Assembly (NCBI RefSeq): GCF_002887595.1
Contig: NZ_PEBU01000002.1
Span: forward strand, 496,001 to 560,000
Origin: Bowmanella denitrificans
GTDB lineage: Bacteria > Pseudomonadota > Gammaproteobacteria > Enterobacterales > Alteromonadaceae
Length of the DNA: 64,000 nt
Direction: 5' to 3'
Each line of letters opens with the position of its first letter. Position 1 is the stretch's first letter. Both the position numbers and the translations under genes were made by a program. A model generated the notes under the pieces. That model did no database searches. It was not told where the DNA came from and saw only the letters and a program-made list of their open reading frames with translations. Of the stretch, positions 20,342 to 30,971 are shown piece after piece.

Positions 20342-23329
20342 TCAGTCAGCCAGGCTTTCGGGCTTAGTTGTCGGCGCATCTGCCTTCGTACTGAAGCTTG
20401 AGCGTGCCGCCGCTTTACCTGAGGTTTTAAGTTCAGGACGGTTTGTTACCGCCAGCGCCTGGATTTGAATTTCGGTAAATTCTGCAGGCAGGCTCACGGG
20501 CGTAGCCATGGGCGACGAGGTAAAGTGAAACTTTGGCCCTTTGGCCAGCGGCGTAAGCGCCTTGGCTTTCTGGGTCACAGGTTTAACATTTTTTACTTCA
20601 GCTACTTCAGCTACTTCAGCTACTTCAGCTACTTCAGCTACTTCAGCAGACTCTTTTACTTCAGGTTTAGTCGATTCTGCTTTGGCCTCTGAGCCATCAA
20701 CATGACCTTCCTCTAAGGCAATTTCCACCTGCTGCGGTGCTTTGGTACGACGTGTTCTGCGTTTAGGCTTCTCGCTCTTAACCTCTTCCACATGGGCTTC
20801 ATCTGTCTGCTGTGAATCACTTGCATCATTCTCAGCGTTTGATTCAGATTGCTCAGATGCTTTCGCTTTGGTCTCAACGTCATTATTTTGTACATCAGTA
20901 CTAAGGTCGTTTCCAACTTCGGACTCTTCCACCTCAAGTGCCAACTGGTCCTGTTCGGGGGCCGCACTTTCACTGTCCTGCTCTTTACGACGTTTTTGTC
21001 CGGCAGCACGAATATGACGTGGAGAACGGCGACTGCGATTGCGAGTTCCTTCCTCTTTATTTAATTCTTTATCTACCTTGGACTCGTCACCTTCTGTCCT
21101 GTCCTGCGCTTCTACTTGAGTTTCCTCAGTTTGCTCTGGCTGCTTAGCAATGGGCTTAGTAACTTCCTGCTTAACCGGTTCAGTGACTTTCACCTCTTCT
21201 GTAACTGCTACCTCATGTGCAACCTGTTGGTTGGCTTGCAGTTCGAGATCCTGACCTTCAGTTGACTGAACTCGCACTGAGCGACGTTTGTCACGACGTT
21301 GACGGCGCTCTGCTATTTGCTCCTGCTTAGGCTGGCGAGGTGTTTGCTGTTCTTTACCTTGCTTACTTTCTAAGGCCTGAGTATCCGCTTCGTCATTTCT
21401 GTTGCGATTACCACGAGCTTGCTTACGTTGATCGCGTTGCTCGTCACGACGGCTATCCTTGCGGGCATCATCACGATTACGCTGGTCTTCACGGCGCTCA
21501 TCGCGTTTATCATCCGGACGGGCACGCTTATTATCGCGGCGACCGTCATCCTGACGATTTCCACGCTCATGGCGTGGCTTTCTGCTACGCTGTTGGCGGT
21601 TACCGCGGTTGTTGTTTTCGTTCTGCTTCGTTTGCGGCTGTTCAGTTTTAAACAGCTTGGCAAACCAATTGCCCAGTTTTTCGAACAACGACGGAGCTGG
21701 TGTCTCGGTTACTTTACTGACCGGTGCTGCTTTAGGCGGGGCAACCAATGTCTTCAGGGCCGGCTCTTCTCGGCTGGGTTGTTCCTGCCCAACTTTGGGA
21801 GTGTCAATGCTCTTGGCTTCATCCAACGTAACGTTGTAACTTACATCACTGATAACATCATCAACCCTGTGCCGCGTTACGCGGTAATGTGGGGTCTCCA
21901 TATTAGGATTGGGAATGATCAGCAAACTGACCTGATGACGTTGTTCGATACTGCGCACCGAACTGCGTTTTTCGTTCAGCAAATAGGTTGCTACGCTAAC
22001 TGGAACTTGTGCTTCGATCTGTCCGGTGTTGTCCTTGATGGCCTCCTCTTCCATGATCCTAAGCACAGACAGCGCCAGCGACTCCGTGCCACGCACTGTA
22101 CCTACACCATCACAACGCGGGCATACATGGTGCGCAGATTCACCTAGGGAAGGGCGCAAACGCTGACGGGACATTTCGAGTAAGCCAAAACGGGAGATAC
22201 GGCCTAACTGGACACGTGCACGGTCAGATTTGACTGCGTCGGCCAGACGCTTTTCCACCTCTCGTTGATGACGAACCGGTGTCATGTCGATAAAATCAAT
22301 AACGAACAAACCACCCAGATCGCGTAAGCGCAACTGTCTGGCAATCTCATCTGCAGCTTCCAGGTTGGTATTGAGGGCTGTTTCCTCAATGTCACCACCT
22401 TTGGTTGCTCTGGATGAGTTGATATCCACCGACGTTAGTGCTTCGGTTTGGTCAATAACGATGGAACCACCAGAAGGTAACCGTACTTCACGCTGGAAGG
22501 CTGATTCAATCTGGGTTTCAATTTGATAATGACTAAATAGCGGTACATCGCCTTTGTACAGCTTGATTCGATTCAAAAAGTCTGGACGAACCAATTCAAT
22601 GTGTTGTTTGGCTTCATCAAAAATACCCTGGTCATCTATCAGTATTTCTCCGATATCACGACGCAGGTAATCCCGGATTGCCCGAACGATAACGTTAGAT
22701 TCCTGGTGAATCAGGAATGGGGCAGGGCGGGATTTAGACGCTTCTTCGATGGCTTGCCAATGGGTCAGCAATACGCCTAAGTCCCACTCCAGCTCTTCAA
22801 AAGATTTACCTACCCCTGCGGTACGCACAATCAATCCCATACCATCGGGCAAGTCCAGTTTATTCAGGGACTGTTTAAGATCGGTACGCTCATCGCCTTC
22901 AATACGCCTGGAAATACCACCTGCTCTGGGGTTATTTGGCATTAGCACTAAGTAGCTGCCAGCCAGACTGATAAAAGTCGTTAAGGCAGCACCTTTTTGT
23001 CCACGCTCTTCTTTATCTATTTGTACAATAACTTCCTGGCCTTCCTTAATCGCATCTTTGATGTTGGGACGGCCTTCAAAGTTGTAACCTTTTGGGAAGT
23101 AGGTGCGGGCAATTTCTTTTAGCGGAAGGAAACCGTGGCGTTCTGCACCATAATCGACAAAGGCGGCCTCTAGGCTTGGTTCTACCCGGGTGATGCGACC
23201 TTTATAGATATTGGCTTTCTTTTGTTCGTGTCCTGGACTTTCAATATCCAAATCATACAGCTTTTGCCCGTCTACCAGGGCAACACGCAACTCCTCGTGT
23301 TGAGTTGCGTTAATCAACATTCTTTTCAT
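20342..23329 (-). CDS. rne: Ribonuclease E
   Basis: This 995-residue endoribonuclease is the scaffold of the RNA degradosome. It starts at ATG 23329 ([10 protein letters not shown]), matching E. coli. The catalytic half (about residues 1-510) has the S1 domain, the DNase-I-like metal site (SVDINS, FIDFIDM) and the zinc-link CPRCDG. The C-terminal half is a disordered scaffold: an Arg-rich RNA-binding stretch at about 580-700, an [15 protein letters not shown] arginine-rich box as in E. coli, then acidic segments. A tandem AEV repeat lies at about residues 895-912. The leader is long, as expected for autoregulation. Confidence 0.97.
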   Translation of the reverse strand: MKRMLINATQHEELRVALVDGQKLYDLDIESPGHEQKKANIYKGRITRVEPSLEAAFVDYGAERHGFLPLKEIARTYFPKGYNFEGRPNIKDAIKEGQEVIVQIDKEERGQKGAALTTFISLAGSYLVLMPNNPRAGGISRRIEGDERTDLKQSLNKLDLPDGMGLIVRTAGVGKSFEELEWDLGVLLTHWQAIEEASKSRPAPFLIHQESNVIVRAIRDYLRRDIGEILIDDQGIFDEAKQHIELVRPDFLNRIKLYKGDVPLFSHYQIETQIESAFQREVRLPSGGSIVIDQTEALTSVDINSSRATKGGDIEETALNTNLEAADEIARQLRLRDLGGLFVIDFIDMTPVRHQREVEKRLADAVKSDRARVQLGRISRFGLLEMSRQRLRPSLGESAHHVCPRCDGVGTVRGTESLALSVLRIMEEEAIKDNTGQIEAQVPVSVATYLLNEKRSSVRSIEQRHQVSLLIIPNPNMETPHYRVTRHRVDDVISDVSYNVTLDEAKSIDTPKVGQEQPSREEPALKTLVAPPKAAPVSKVTETPAPSLFEKLGNWFAKLFKTEQPQTKQNENNNRGNRQQRSRKPRHERGNRQDDGRRDNKRARPDDKRDERREDQRNRDDARKDSRRDEQRDQRKQARGNRNRNDEADTQALESKQGKEQQTPRQPKQEQIAERRQRRDKRRSVRVQSTEGQDLELQANQQVAHEVAVTEEVKVTEPVKQEVTKPIAKQPEQTEETQVEAQDRTEGDESKVDKELNKEEGTRNRSRRSPRHIRAAGQKRRKEQDSESAAPEQDQLALEVEESEVGNDLSTDVQNNDVETKAKASEQSESNAENDASDSQQTDEAHVEEVKSEKPKRRTRRTKAPQQVEIALEEGHVDGSEAKAESTKPEVKESAEVAEVAEVAEVAEVAEVKNVKPVTQKAKALTPLAKGPKFHFTSSPMATPVSLPAEFTEIQIQALAVTNRPELKTSGKAAARSSFSTKADAPTTKPESLAD
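20595..20645 (-). repeat. 9-bp tandem repeat in rne (AEV repeats)
   Basis: Five complete identical copies of GCTACTTCA (plus strand) at 20601-20645 are preceded by a partial copy (20595-20600). They encode repeated Glu-Val-Ala in the disordered C-terminal scaffold of RNase E. The unit is a multiple of three, so copy-number changes keep the frame. Confidence 0.95.
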
Positions 23330-23933
23330 TTTGTGACTCGATAGGTATCGATCACTATCGAAAGACAAGAACCCCCAGTTCTTAAAGGCACAGTCTCCCG
23401 ACTGGATGGTGGCTCAAGCCAAATCAAATTGTGTATGTTCTCAATAACTGACTGGCTTGTCAGGCTGATATATTGGCCTGACAGGCATTCAAACTGGTCT
23501 AATACTTTGCTTCGATAGCAATCTGGATCTTAAAAATTTGTTTCTTTGCCCAGGTTCTTCCGTATCCGTTAAACACGAACTTTTACACTCTTCGTGCCGG
23601 ACAGGTCCGCTTACTCATCATTTTGATGAGGATCTGTTCTTAGCGTTCAGAACCCTATCTGCATTTAGGCAGATTTGACCATATTTTTTAGTTAGATCAA
23701 AAGCCCTTTGATTATCGCACTAAAGCAACTTTACAGGCAAGGCAATTCATTTTTTATGTTAGAGGCATATTTTCAGCGGTTTGCCAATCCTTACCAAGAT
23801 TAGATCGAGGTTAAAAGGGCTCTCGCTATCTTACCGTTGCGGCCTAACTGACATTTCAAATATGACTAAGTTAGAAATTTTCATCTGAAATAATCAATCC
23901 TGTTTTATCTATTTAGGGTAAAATAGCACTCCT
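23330..23933. promoter_or_regulatory. 604-bp divergent region with rne leader and rluC promoter
   Basis: No gene is seen. Two perfect hairpins stand out: TGTCAGGC/GCCTGACA at 23458-23483 (10-nt loop), about 130 nt upstream of the rne start, and CTCATCA-TTT-TGATGAG at 23614-23630. In E. coli the rne 5' UTR (about 360 nt) contains hairpins through which RNase E controls its own mRNA; this region is in the right place for the same role. A TAAAAT at about 23919, 15 bp before the rluC ATG, could be the -10 of rluC but is unusually close. Confidence 0.5.
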
Positions 23934-24884
23934 ATGACAGAACAAACTTCACTAAAAGTACAACTCATCCAAGTGGATCCTGAGCTGGAAGGGCAAAGAA
24001 TTGATAACTTTTTGCGCACTCAGCTTAAAGGTGTTCCTAAAAGCCTTATTTATCGTGTTTTACGTAAGGGCGAGGTACGGGTTAATAAAAAGCGCGTTAA
24101 GCCGGATTATAAACTGCAAGCCGATGACCTGGTGCGAATTCCGCCGCTAAAAGTAGCAGAAAAAAGCGATGCACCATCGGTTAAGCTGGATAAAGTCGCA
24201 GGTCTTGAACAACATATCTTATATGAAGACGAGCTGCTTATTGCTATCAACAAGCCATCCGGTATGGCGGTACATGGTGGCAGCGGATTAAGCTTTGGGG
24301 TCATTGAGGCCTTACGAGCGTTGCGACCGCAGCAGAAATTCTTGGAACTGGTACATCGCCTGGACAGAGACACGTCGGGCTGTCTGTTGGTTGCCAAGCG
24401 TCGTTCCAGCCTTAAAGCCTTGCATGAGCAGTTGCGTGACAAAACGGTAGATAAGCGCTATCAGGCGTTAGTTGCAGGGCATTGGCCAGACAGTCGCAAT
24501 AAGGTCAGAGCGCCGCTTAAGAAAAATATCCTTAAGTCCGGCGAGAGAATGGTATCGGTGTCACCAGATGGCAAGGAATCAGAAACCCGCTACCAAATTC
24601 TTGAACGCTTTCAAAATGCGACCTTGGTCGAGGCATTTCCGGTGACTGGACGAACCCACCAAATCCGTGTGCATTGTTTGCATGCGGGCCATGCTATCGC
24701 CGGCGATGACAAATACGGCGATGAAGAGTTTAACCAACTGACAACTGGAATCGGTTTGAAACGCCTGTTTCTACATGCTTTTACTTTGTCTTTTGTGCAT
24801 CCTAAAACAGAGCAGACTATGCGCATTGAAGCGCCGTTAGCCCCTGAATTGCACGCCGCGCTGGTCAAAATGCGGGAGCGTTGA
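23934..24884 (+). CDS. rluC: 23S rRNA pseudouridine synthase RluC
   Basis: This 316-residue enzyme makes pseudouridines 955, 2504 and 2580 in 23S rRNA. An N-terminal S4 domain (about residues 18-75, [22 protein letters not shown]) is followed by the RluA-family catalytic domain with HRLDRDTSG (catalytic Asp) and GRTHQIRVH. It is divergent from rne, as in E. coli. Its TGA stop overlaps the ATG of the following HAD gene by one base. Confidence 0.96.
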   Translation: MTEQTSLKVQLIQVDPELEGQRIDNFLRTQLKGVPKSLIYRVLRKGEVRVNKKRVKPDYKLQADDLVRIPPLKVAEKSDAPSVKLDKVAGLEQHILYEDELLIAINKPSGMAVHGGSGLSFGVIEALRALRPQQKFLELVHRLDRDTSGCLLVAKRRSSLKALHEQLRDKTVDKRYQALVAGHWPDSRNKVRAPLKKNILKSGERMVSVSPDGKESETRYQILERFQNATLVEAFPVTGRTHQIRVHCLHAGHAIAGDDKYGDEEFNQLTTGIGLKRLFLHAFTLSFVHPKTEQTMRIEAPLAPELHAALVKMRER

Positions 24885-25528
24885 TGTATAAGTTGGTAAT
24901 ATTTGATTGGGACGGTACCTTGATGGACTCCGGGGCCAGAATTGTCTCAGCTATGCAGACAGCAGCCCAGCGTGCTGGATTGCTGGTACCCAGTGATGAA
25001 GCAGTAAAGGATATTATTGGTATCAGTTTATTGCCTGCCATGCAGATCTTGTTTGGGGACATGGACACTGAAACTGAACAGGCCCTGTTGACATTTTACA
25101 AGCAAGAATATGTAGAACGAGATCTGACTCCAACCCCCATGTTTGAGGGGGCGTTAAGTCTACTTAGTGCATTGCGAGAGGACCGACGGCTACTCGCCGT
25201 GGCCACGGGCAAAGCCCGGCGTGGTTTAAAGCGAGTCTGGCAGGAAACCGCTACAGAGCACTTTTTTCATACTTCGCGTTGTGGAGATGAAGCAGAATCC
25301 AAGCCTTCTGCTGATATGTTGCGACAAATATTGCAGGAATTACACATACAACCATCACAAGCAGTCATGGTTGGTGATACGGTTTATGATATGCAGATGG
25401 CAGAGCAGCTTGGCATGGACCGCATCGCCGTCAGTCATGGCGTGCATGACCGGGCCAGATTGTTAACTCACCAGCCGGTAGCCATGATGGACTCGCTAAA
25501 AGAGCTGCAAGCCTACTTAGTCCGTTAA
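24884..25528 (+). CDS. HAD-family hydrolase next to rluC
   Basis: This 214-residue haloacid-dehalogenase-type phosphatase has motif I FDWDGTLMDS, an ATGKARRG motif II region, a Lys in AESKPSADML and motif IV MVGDTVYDMQMA. It starts at ATG 24884, overlapping the rluC stop, so the two are co-translated. A HAD gene in this position is common in Gammaproteobacteria, but its substrate is not known to me. The sequence shows only that it is a subfamily IA phosphatase with an alpha-helical cap. Confidence 0.85.
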   Translation: MYKLVIFDWDGTLMDSGARIVSAMQTAAQRAGLLVPSDEAVKDIIGISLLPAMQILFGDMDTETEQALLTFYKQEYVERDLTPTPMFEGALSLLSALREDRRLLAVATGKARRGLKRVWQETATEHFFHTSRCGDEAESKPSADMLRQILQELHIQPSQAVMVGDTVYDMQMAEQLGMDRIAVSHGVHDRARLLTHQPVAMMDSLKELQAYLVR

Positions 25529-25564
25529 GGGAAGATAGGCTTGGCAAATGGGCTTTATTTATGC

Positions 25565-26146
25565 TCAGGCCAGCGGGTCCAGGCCTGCCTGGTGCAGCAT
25601 ATCCACCAGGGCAATCAGAGGTAGCCCAACCAGGCTATTTGGATCTCGCCCTGTCAACTGTTCAAACAGACATATGCCAAGGCCTTCGCTTTTAAAACTG
25701 CCAGAGCACTGGTATGGCGTTTCCTTGGTTAAATAGGCTTCAATCTGTTGGTCAGTTAATGGTCTGAATTGCACATCAAAGGTTTCTACTTGAATCTGAC
25801 TCTCCATGCTTTGACTGTTATACAGGCAAAGCCCGGTATAAAATCGCACTAATCTGCCACTCGCTTGTTGCAACTGAGCAAATGCCTTTGCATGTGTCAG
25901 TGGCTTACCAATGATTTGGCCGTCCAAACAGGCAACTTGATCAGACCCTATTACCAGACTCGGGGTACTGCACTGATGAGCAACAGATTCGGCTTTCGCT
26001 CTTGCTAAGCGACTGACCAACATGTCTGGTGTTTCGCCCGCCATAGCGGTTTCGTCAGTATCCGGTGCAATGCAGATAAACTCTAATCCCAGTTTTTCCA
26101 ACAAGGCTTTCCGGTAAGGGGAGGTGGAGCCAAGGACCAACTGCAT
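25565..26146 (-). CDS. yceF: Maf-family nucleotide pyrophosphatase (YceF, 7-methyl-GTP type)
   Basis: This 193-residue Maf-like protein removes pyrophosphate from non-canonical nucleotides; E. coli YceF acts on m7GTP. The LGSTSPYRKALLEKLG start (Ser-x-x-Arg), SDQVACLDG and the KSEGLGICLFEQLTG segment are family features. The start is ATG 26146; the upstream open frame is not conserved. It is divergent from yceD, with 124 bp between, the usual arrangement. Confidence 0.94.
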   Translation of the reverse strand: MQLVLGSTSPYRKALLEKLGLEFICIAPDTDETAMAGETPDMLVSRLARAKAESVAHQCSTPSLVIGSDQVACLDGQIIGKPLTHAKAFAQLQQASGRLVRFYTGLCLYNSQSMESQIQVETFDVQFRPLTDQQIEAYLTKETPYQCSGSFKSEGLGICLFEQLTGRDPNSLVGLPLIALVDMLHQAGLDPLA

Positions 26147-26270
26147 AATGGTTATTCCTGTCTTTCTAAAAAGGAAGGGATTGTAACCAAGTCTTGAGCA
26201 CGAACCCAAGGCCTTGTCAGCATAGATTTTCTTTGACTAAGCTTGTCCGTGGCTATATCATGCGCGCCCT

Positions 26271-26798
26271 ATGCAGAAAGTGAAATTGCCCAAGCAACTG
26301 GATCCAGCCAAAAGCGCCATGAAGCGCTCCGAGTATATTGGAGTGATGATGGCCAAGGATATGGTTCGTTTGCAACAGGCAGTCGCTGAGGCAAGTCAGG
26401 ATATTGAGATTGAGGTCAGATTTAATAAAGACGCGCAGGGTCTGACTTTTTTCGAAGGAACACTGGCTACCGATGTATCGCTCGTCTGCCAAAGGTGCAA
26501 TGAAACCTTTGCTCATCATTTGGATGTGTCATTTTGTTTCAGTCCCATAAAGCCTGAACAAGACACAGATGAGATACCGGAGGCTTATGAGCCGGTAGAG
26601 GTCGATGACCATGGAGAAGTCAATTTACTTCAACTCTTTGAGGATGAACTTATTTTAGCCTTACCAATTGTGGCTTTTCACGCAGAAAAAGACTGCAAAG
26701 TAGGTGAGGAAGAATTAAGTTTTGGGGTGATTGAACCGGTTGCTGAGCGTCCAAACCCCTTTGCGGTGTTGAAAGAACTTAAGCGAGATCAGGAGTAG
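26271..26798 (+). CDS. yceD: Large ribosomal RNA subunit accumulation protein YceD
   Basis: This 175-residue DUF177 protein is needed for normal 23S rRNA levels in E. coli. MQKVKLPKQLDP matches the E. coli start, LVCQRCNETF holds the conserved CxxC, and SFGVIEPVAERPNPFAVLKELKR is the family C-terminus. It heads the rpmF-plsX-fab operon, and rpmF starts 3 bp after its stop. Confidence 0.95.
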   Translation: MQKVKLPKQLDPAKSAMKRSEYIGVMMAKDMVRLQQAVAEASQDIEIEVRFNKDAQGLTFFEGTLATDVSLVCQRCNETFAHHLDVSFCFSPIKPEQDTDEIPEAYEPVEVDDHGEVNLLQLFEDELILALPIVAFHAEKDCKVGEEELSFGVIEPVAERPNPFAVLKELKRDQE

Positions 26799-26801
26799 GT
26801 A

Positions 26802-26972
26802 ATGGCGGTACAACAGAATCGTAAAACCCGTTCTAAGCGTGGTATGCGTCGTTCGCATGATGCTTTGACTGCGGAAACTTTGTCTGTAGATTCCACGTCA
26901 GGTGAGACGCATCGTCGTCATCATGTAACAGCTGACGGTTACTACAAAGGCAAAAAAGTCATCGCTAACTAA
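26802..26972 (+). CDS. rpmF: 50S ribosomal protein L32
   Basis: This short gene encodes a 56-residue basic protein starting [20 protein letters not shown] and ending [10 protein letters not shown], typical bacterial L32 of the cysteine-free type. It lies between yceD (3-bp gap) and plsX (11-bp gap), an order conserved across proteobacteria that links ribosome and phospholipid synthesis. Confidence 0.98.
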   Translation: MAVQQNRKTRSKRGMRRSHDALTAETLSVDSTSGETHRRHHVTADGYYKGKKVIAN

Positions 26973-26983
26973 GCGAGCTGACT

Positions 26984-28009
26984 TTGACTAATCTAACCAT
27001 CGCGTTAGATATGATGGGGGGCGATCATGGCCCCCCTGTTACTATTGAAGCCGCAGTTCATGCGGTATCTGAATTTCCTCATCTTCACTTAATACTTTGT
27101 GGCGATCCTAAGCAGTTGAGCGATGGGCTGGCTAAGTACCCCCAGGCGCCTTCTGACCGACTTCAGGTCGAGGCGACTGAGCAAGTGGTGGGTATGGATG
27201 AGCGTCCTAGTGCGGCATTACGTAGCAAGGCCAAATCTTCCATGCGCAGAGCGCTGGAACTGGTTGAACAAGGGCGTGCTGATGCCTGTGTCAGTGCCGG
27301 TAATACTGGTGCTTTATTAGCCATGGCTTACTATGTGCTAAAAACCTTGCCAGGGATTGACCGACCGGCATTGATTTCTTCCTTGCCTACTGTCAGCCAT
27401 CAGAAAGTGTACTTGCTTGATTTAGGCGCTAACGTCAATTGTGACTCTGAGATCCTGTTTCAGTACGCTGTTATGGGGTCGGTATTAGCCGAACAAGTGG
27501 AAGGCCTGGATAGACCCAGAGTGGCGCTCCTGAATGTGGGAGAGGAACAAATTAAAGGTAATGATCAGGTCAAACATACGGCGCAGATTCTCTCATCCGT
27601 TCCGGGGATCAATTACATTGGCTATATCGAAGGAAATGATATTTTTGCCGACAAGGCTGATGTTGTTGTCACAGATGGCTTCGTTGGCAATATTGCGCTT
27701 AAGGCATGTGAGGGCCTGGGCAAGCTGATCATTACAGAAGTAAAACGCGTCTCAGGTAAAAATCTTCTTACCCGTGTAATGGCTCGTATGGCGTTGCCGA
27801 TCCTGAAAAAGATCTACGCCAGAGTGAACCCCGACCAGTACAATGGCGCGAGTCTGATAGGATTGCGCGGAATTGTCGTCAAGAGCCACGGTAATGCCTC
27901 AAGTGAAGCCTTTTTGTATGCTATCAGAGAAGCGATGCAGGAAGTTACCAGACAGGTTCCGCACAAAATAAAACATAAAATAGAAACACTTCTAATGGAA
28001 AGGCCTTAA
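26984..28009 (+). CDS. plsX: Phosphate acyltransferase PlsX
   Basis: This 341-residue enzyme makes acyl-phosphate from acyl-ACP for phosphatidic acid synthesis. The start is TTG 26984; [15 protein letters not shown] directly after it is the family N-terminus and no in-frame ATG fits. [24 protein letters not shown] and LNPDQYNGA-like [15 protein letters not shown] are signature segments. fabH follows 2 bp after the stop. Confidence 0.97.
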   Translation: MTNLTIALDMMGGDHGPPVTIEAAVHAVSEFPHLHLILCGDPKQLSDGLAKYPQAPSDRLQVEATEQVVGMDERPSAALRSKAKSSMRRALELVEQGRADACVSAGNTGALLAMAYYVLKTLPGIDRPALISSLPTVSHQKVYLLDLGANVNCDSEILFQYAVMGSVLAEQVEGLDRPRVALLNVGEEQIKGNDQVKHTAQILSSVPGINYIGYIEGNDIFADKADVVVTDGFVGNIALKACEGLGKLIITEVKRVSGKNLLTRVMARMALPILKKIYARVNPDQYNGASLIGLRGIVVKSHGNASSEAFLYAIREAMQEVTRQVPHKIKHKIETLLMERP

Positions 28010-28011
28010 CC

Positions 28012-28971
28012 ATGTATTCGAGAATCATCGGCACCGGCAGCTACTACCCCAGCCAAATTCGTACCAACGCCGATCTGGAGCAAATGGTCGACACCAACGA
28101 CGAATGGATTACTGACCGAACTGGCATCAAGGAAAGACGCATCATAGGTGACAACGAAACAGTTGCCACAATGGGAGCCGAAGCATCGCTGAAAGCTATT
28201 GAAATGGCGGCTATTGATCCGCAAAGCATCGATATGATTGTCTGTGCAACCACCAGTCACGACAAAGCGCTGCCAAGTGCCGCCTGTGATATCCAGAAAA
28301 TTCTGGGACTGGATGGCATCCCGGCCTTTGATGTAGCGGCCGCTTGCGCGGGCTATTGTTATGCCTTGAGTGTGGCAGATCAGTACATTAAATCTGGCAT
28401 GGCGAAACGTATTCTGGTGGTGGGCTCAGATTGTTTAAGCCGACTGGTAGCTCCCTCTGATCGCACTATGGTGATTTTGTTTGGTGATGCCGCAGGTGCC
28501 ACCATTTTGGAAGCCAGTGAAGAACCCGGGATTTTATCCACCCATATTCACGCTGCAGGTTCATATAATGACTTGCTCTATGTTGGCAACCCTACACGCG
28601 GAAAGGAGCAATCCGTGCACGACAACTGGGGCGTGATGAAAGGCAACGAAGTTTTTAAGGTGGCCGTGACCAAACTGAGTGAATTGGTTGAGCAGACCCT
28701 TGAAGCGAACAATATGAAAAAGTCTGACTTGGATTGGCTGGTGCCACACCAGGCAAACTTTCGGATTATCAAGGCCACCGCGAAAAAGTTGGAAATGCCA
28801 ATGGAGCGGGTAGTGCTGACTTTGCAAGACTACGGCAACACATCGGCGGCCACAGTGCCGACTGCATTGGATACGGCCATTCGTGACGGACGAATCCAAC
28901 GCGGCCACAACCTTCTGCTGGAAGCTTTTGGTGGCGGCTTTGCCTGGGCTTCAGCCTTGGTCCGTTACTGA
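28012..28971 (+). CDS. fabH: Beta-ketoacyl-ACP synthase III
   Basis: This 319-residue enzyme condenses acetyl-CoA with malonyl-ACP to start fatty-acid synthesis. The catalytic triad is visible: Cys in [12 protein letters not shown] (near residue 113), His in VPHQANFRI, and Asn in [17 protein letters not shown]-like IIGTGSYYP at the start and [16 protein letters not shown] at the end are typical. A strong hairpin lies between it and fabD. Confidence 0.98.
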   Translation: MYSRIIGTGSYYPSQIRTNADLEQMVDTNDEWITDRTGIKERRIIGDNETVATMGAEASLKAIEMAAIDPQSIDMIVCATTSHDKALPSAACDIQKILGLDGIPAFDVAAACAGYCYALSVADQYIKSGMAKRILVVGSDCLSRLVAPSDRTMVILFGDAAGATILEASEEPGILSTHIHAAGSYNDLLYVGNPTRGKEQSVHDNWGVMKGNEVFKVAVTKLSELVEQTLEANNMKKSDLDWLVPHQANFRIIKATAKKLEMPMERVVLTLQDYGNTSAATVPTALDTAIRDGRIQRGHNLLLEAFGGGFAWASALVRY

Positions 28972-29001
28972 TTATTCTATCTACCATTGTAGATCGTATG
29001 T

Positions 29002-29034
29002 CATTCCGACAACCTAGGTCAGGTTGTCGGAATG
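29002..29034 (+). other. 14-bp perfect stem-loop between fabH and fabD
   Basis: CATTCCGACAACCT and AGGTTGTCGGAATG are perfect complements with a 5-nt loop. No T-run follows, so it is not a standard terminator. It sits in the only large gap (133 bp) inside fabHDG and may set relative expression or be an RNase-resistant element. Confidence 0.75.
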
Positions 29035-29104
29035 CTGTCTGACTTACATAGTTATCTCAGTGAGTATCTGTAAATACTGACTTTTCCCAAGCGGAGAATT
29101 TCTA

Positions 29105-30028
29105 ATGACTAAATTGGCTTTTGTATTTCCGGGACAGGGATCGCAAACTGTTGGCATGTTGGCTGAGTTGGCGGCCAGCTATCCTCAAGTACAGCAAACT
29201 TTCGCCGAAGCCACTGATGCACTCGGTTATGACTTATGGAAACTGGTGCAGGAAGGTCCGGAAGCTGACCTGAATGCCACTCATCGTACCCAACCTGCAC
29301 TACTGGCCGCCAGCGTAGCCATCTGGCGGGTATGGCAGTCGTTAGGGGGGCAACAACCCGCTATTTTGGCTGGTCATAGTCTGGGAGAGTATTCAGCATT
29401 GGTGTGTGCCGGTGTGATGGATTTTGCCGATGCTATCAAACTGGTACAACTGCGTGGCGAATTGATGCAGCAAGCCGTCCCCGCCGGTACCGGAGCCATG
29501 TACGCGATTATTGGCCTGGATGATGATAAGGTTATTCAGGCTTGTGAGCAGGCGGCGCAAGGGAATGTAGTTTCTGCGGTGAATTTCAACAGTCCCGGAC
29601 AGGTCGTGATTGCCGGTGAAACTGAGGCAGTGGCCAGAGCCGGTGAAGCTTGCAAAGCCGCGGGTGCTAAGCGCGCGCTGCCACTGGCTGTCAGTGTGCC
29701 GTCTCATTGCGCCCTGATGAAACCCGCGGCAGAGAAGCTGGCTGTGGCGTTGGCAAATCTTGAGCTTAATACACCTGTCATTCCGGTAGTAAATAATGTC
29801 GATGTGGCTATGCCCACCGAACCAGAACTGATTCGTGATGCCTTAGTGCGACAACTCTACAGTCCGGTACGTTGGACCGAATCGGTACAAAAGTTGGCTG
29901 AAATGGGGGCTGAAACTGTATTGGAAGCCGGACCTGGAAAGGTGCTTGCCGGGCTAATTAAACGTATTGATAAGAACCTGCAGGTTGATGCTATTAACAC
30001 GCCGGATTCAATTAAAGCATTCGTATAA
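29105..30028 (+). CDS. fabD: Malonyl-CoA:ACP transacylase
   Basis: This 307-residue enzyme loads malonyl groups on ACP. The catalytic serine lies in LAGHSLGEYSALV (near residue 92), with the active-site His in VSVPSHCALM and the PGQGSQ motif in AFVFPGQGSQTVGM at the N-terminus. A GCGGAG ribosome-binding site precedes the ATG. fabG follows 13 bp downstream. Confidence 0.98.
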   Translation: MTKLAFVFPGQGSQTVGMLAELAASYPQVQQTFAEATDALGYDLWKLVQEGPEADLNATHRTQPALLAASVAIWRVWQSLGGQQPAILAGHSLGEYSALVCAGVMDFADAIKLVQLRGELMQQAVPAGTGAMYAIIGLDDDKVIQACEQAAQGNVVSAVNFNSPGQVVIAGETEAVARAGEACKAAGAKRALPLAVSVPSHCALMKPAAEKLAVALANLELNTPVIPVVNNVDVAMPTEPELIRDALVRQLYSPVRWTESVQKLAEMGAETVLEAGPGKVLAGLIKRIDKNLQVDAINTPDSIKAFV

Positions 30029-30041
30029 GAAGGATGATCAA

Positions 30042-30779
30042 ATGTCTGAATTACAAGGCAAAGTTGCATTAGTAACGGGCGCCAGCCGTGGTATAGGTAA
30101 AGCCATTGCCGAAAAACTGGCGGCCCAAGGGGCTACAGTGATCGGAACGGCCACCTCTGAAAGTGGTGCGGCAGCCATCAGCGAGTATCTGGGCAGCAGC
30201 GGCAAGGGGCTGGCGTTAAATGTCACTGACACTGCCCAACTGGACGCCTGTCTGGAACAAATTCGCAGCGAATTCGGTGAGATTGATATTCTTGTCAATA
30301 ATGCCGGTATCACACGCGACAATCTGCTGATGCGCATGAAAGACGATGAATGGCTGGATATTATGGAAACCAACCTGACCTCTATATTCAGGTTATCCAA
30401 AGCCGTAATGCGCGGTATGATGAAAAAGCGGGCCGGGCGGATCGTGAATATTGGTTCGGTAGTGGGTAGCTCTGGTAATCCTGGTCAAGCTAACTATGCA
30501 GCGGCAAAAGCCGGTGTTATCGGTTTTTCCAAGTCCCTGGCCCGTGAAGTGGCGTCCAGAGGTATTACAGTCAACACCGTGTCGCCCGGCTTTATCGACA
30601 CAGATATGACTAAAGCCTTGACGGATGAACAACGTGAAGCCATCTTCAAGGATATTCCGGCCAATCGTCTGGGAAGTCCGGAAGAAATTGCGGCTACGGT
30701 AGCGTTTCTGGTGTCAGATGGCGCTGCGTATATCACAGGTGAAACAATTCATGTCAATGGTGGCATGTTTATGGCTTGA
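30042..30779 (+). CDS. fabG: 3-oxoacyl-ACP reductase
   Basis: This 245-residue short-chain dehydrogenase uses NADPH to reduce 3-oxoacyl-ACP. The dinucleotide motif is TGASRGIGKA, followed by NNAG (ILVNNAGITRDNL); the catalytic Ser is in VNIGSVVGSSG and the YxxxK is YAAAKAG. It starts at ATG 30042 after GAAGGATG; the open frame upstream overlaps fabD and is ignored. Confidence 0.98.
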   Translation: MSELQGKVALVTGASRGIGKAIAEKLAAQGATVIGTATSESGAAAISEYLGSSGKGLALNVTDTAQLDACLEQIRSEFGEIDILVNNAGITRDNLLMRMKDDEWLDIMETNLTSIFRLSKAVMRGMMKKRAGRIVNIGSVVGSSGNPGQANYAAAKAGVIGFSKSLAREVASRGITVNTVSPGFIDTDMTKALTDEQREAIFKDIPANRLGSPEEIAATVAFLVSDGAAYITGETIHVNGGMFMA

Positions 30780-30971
30780 TTATGTAGCCAACTGCAGTAA
30801 TCTTACGTATTTGTGCAGGTAACTTTCCTGTACCTGTTAATGTTTGTTAATTGAGCGCATTTGTGGTTTGACCAGAAAAAAACTTCATACTCTTGCTTGC
30901 AAGGCCTGAAGTTGCAAAATAAACTACTGCCAAATTCACATCTAGCCTCACTTTAAGGGAAAACTAGAATT

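Noticed and set aside
21340-22147. Plus-strand frames of 100-242 codons opposite rne
   Set aside because: They lie antisense to the catalytic and Arg-rich parts of a clear RNase E gene and look like low-complexity shadows.
30780-30971. A precise promoter for acpP
   Set aside because: A TTGACC at about 30868 has no acceptable -10 at the right distance, so no site is claimed, although a promoter is expected here.
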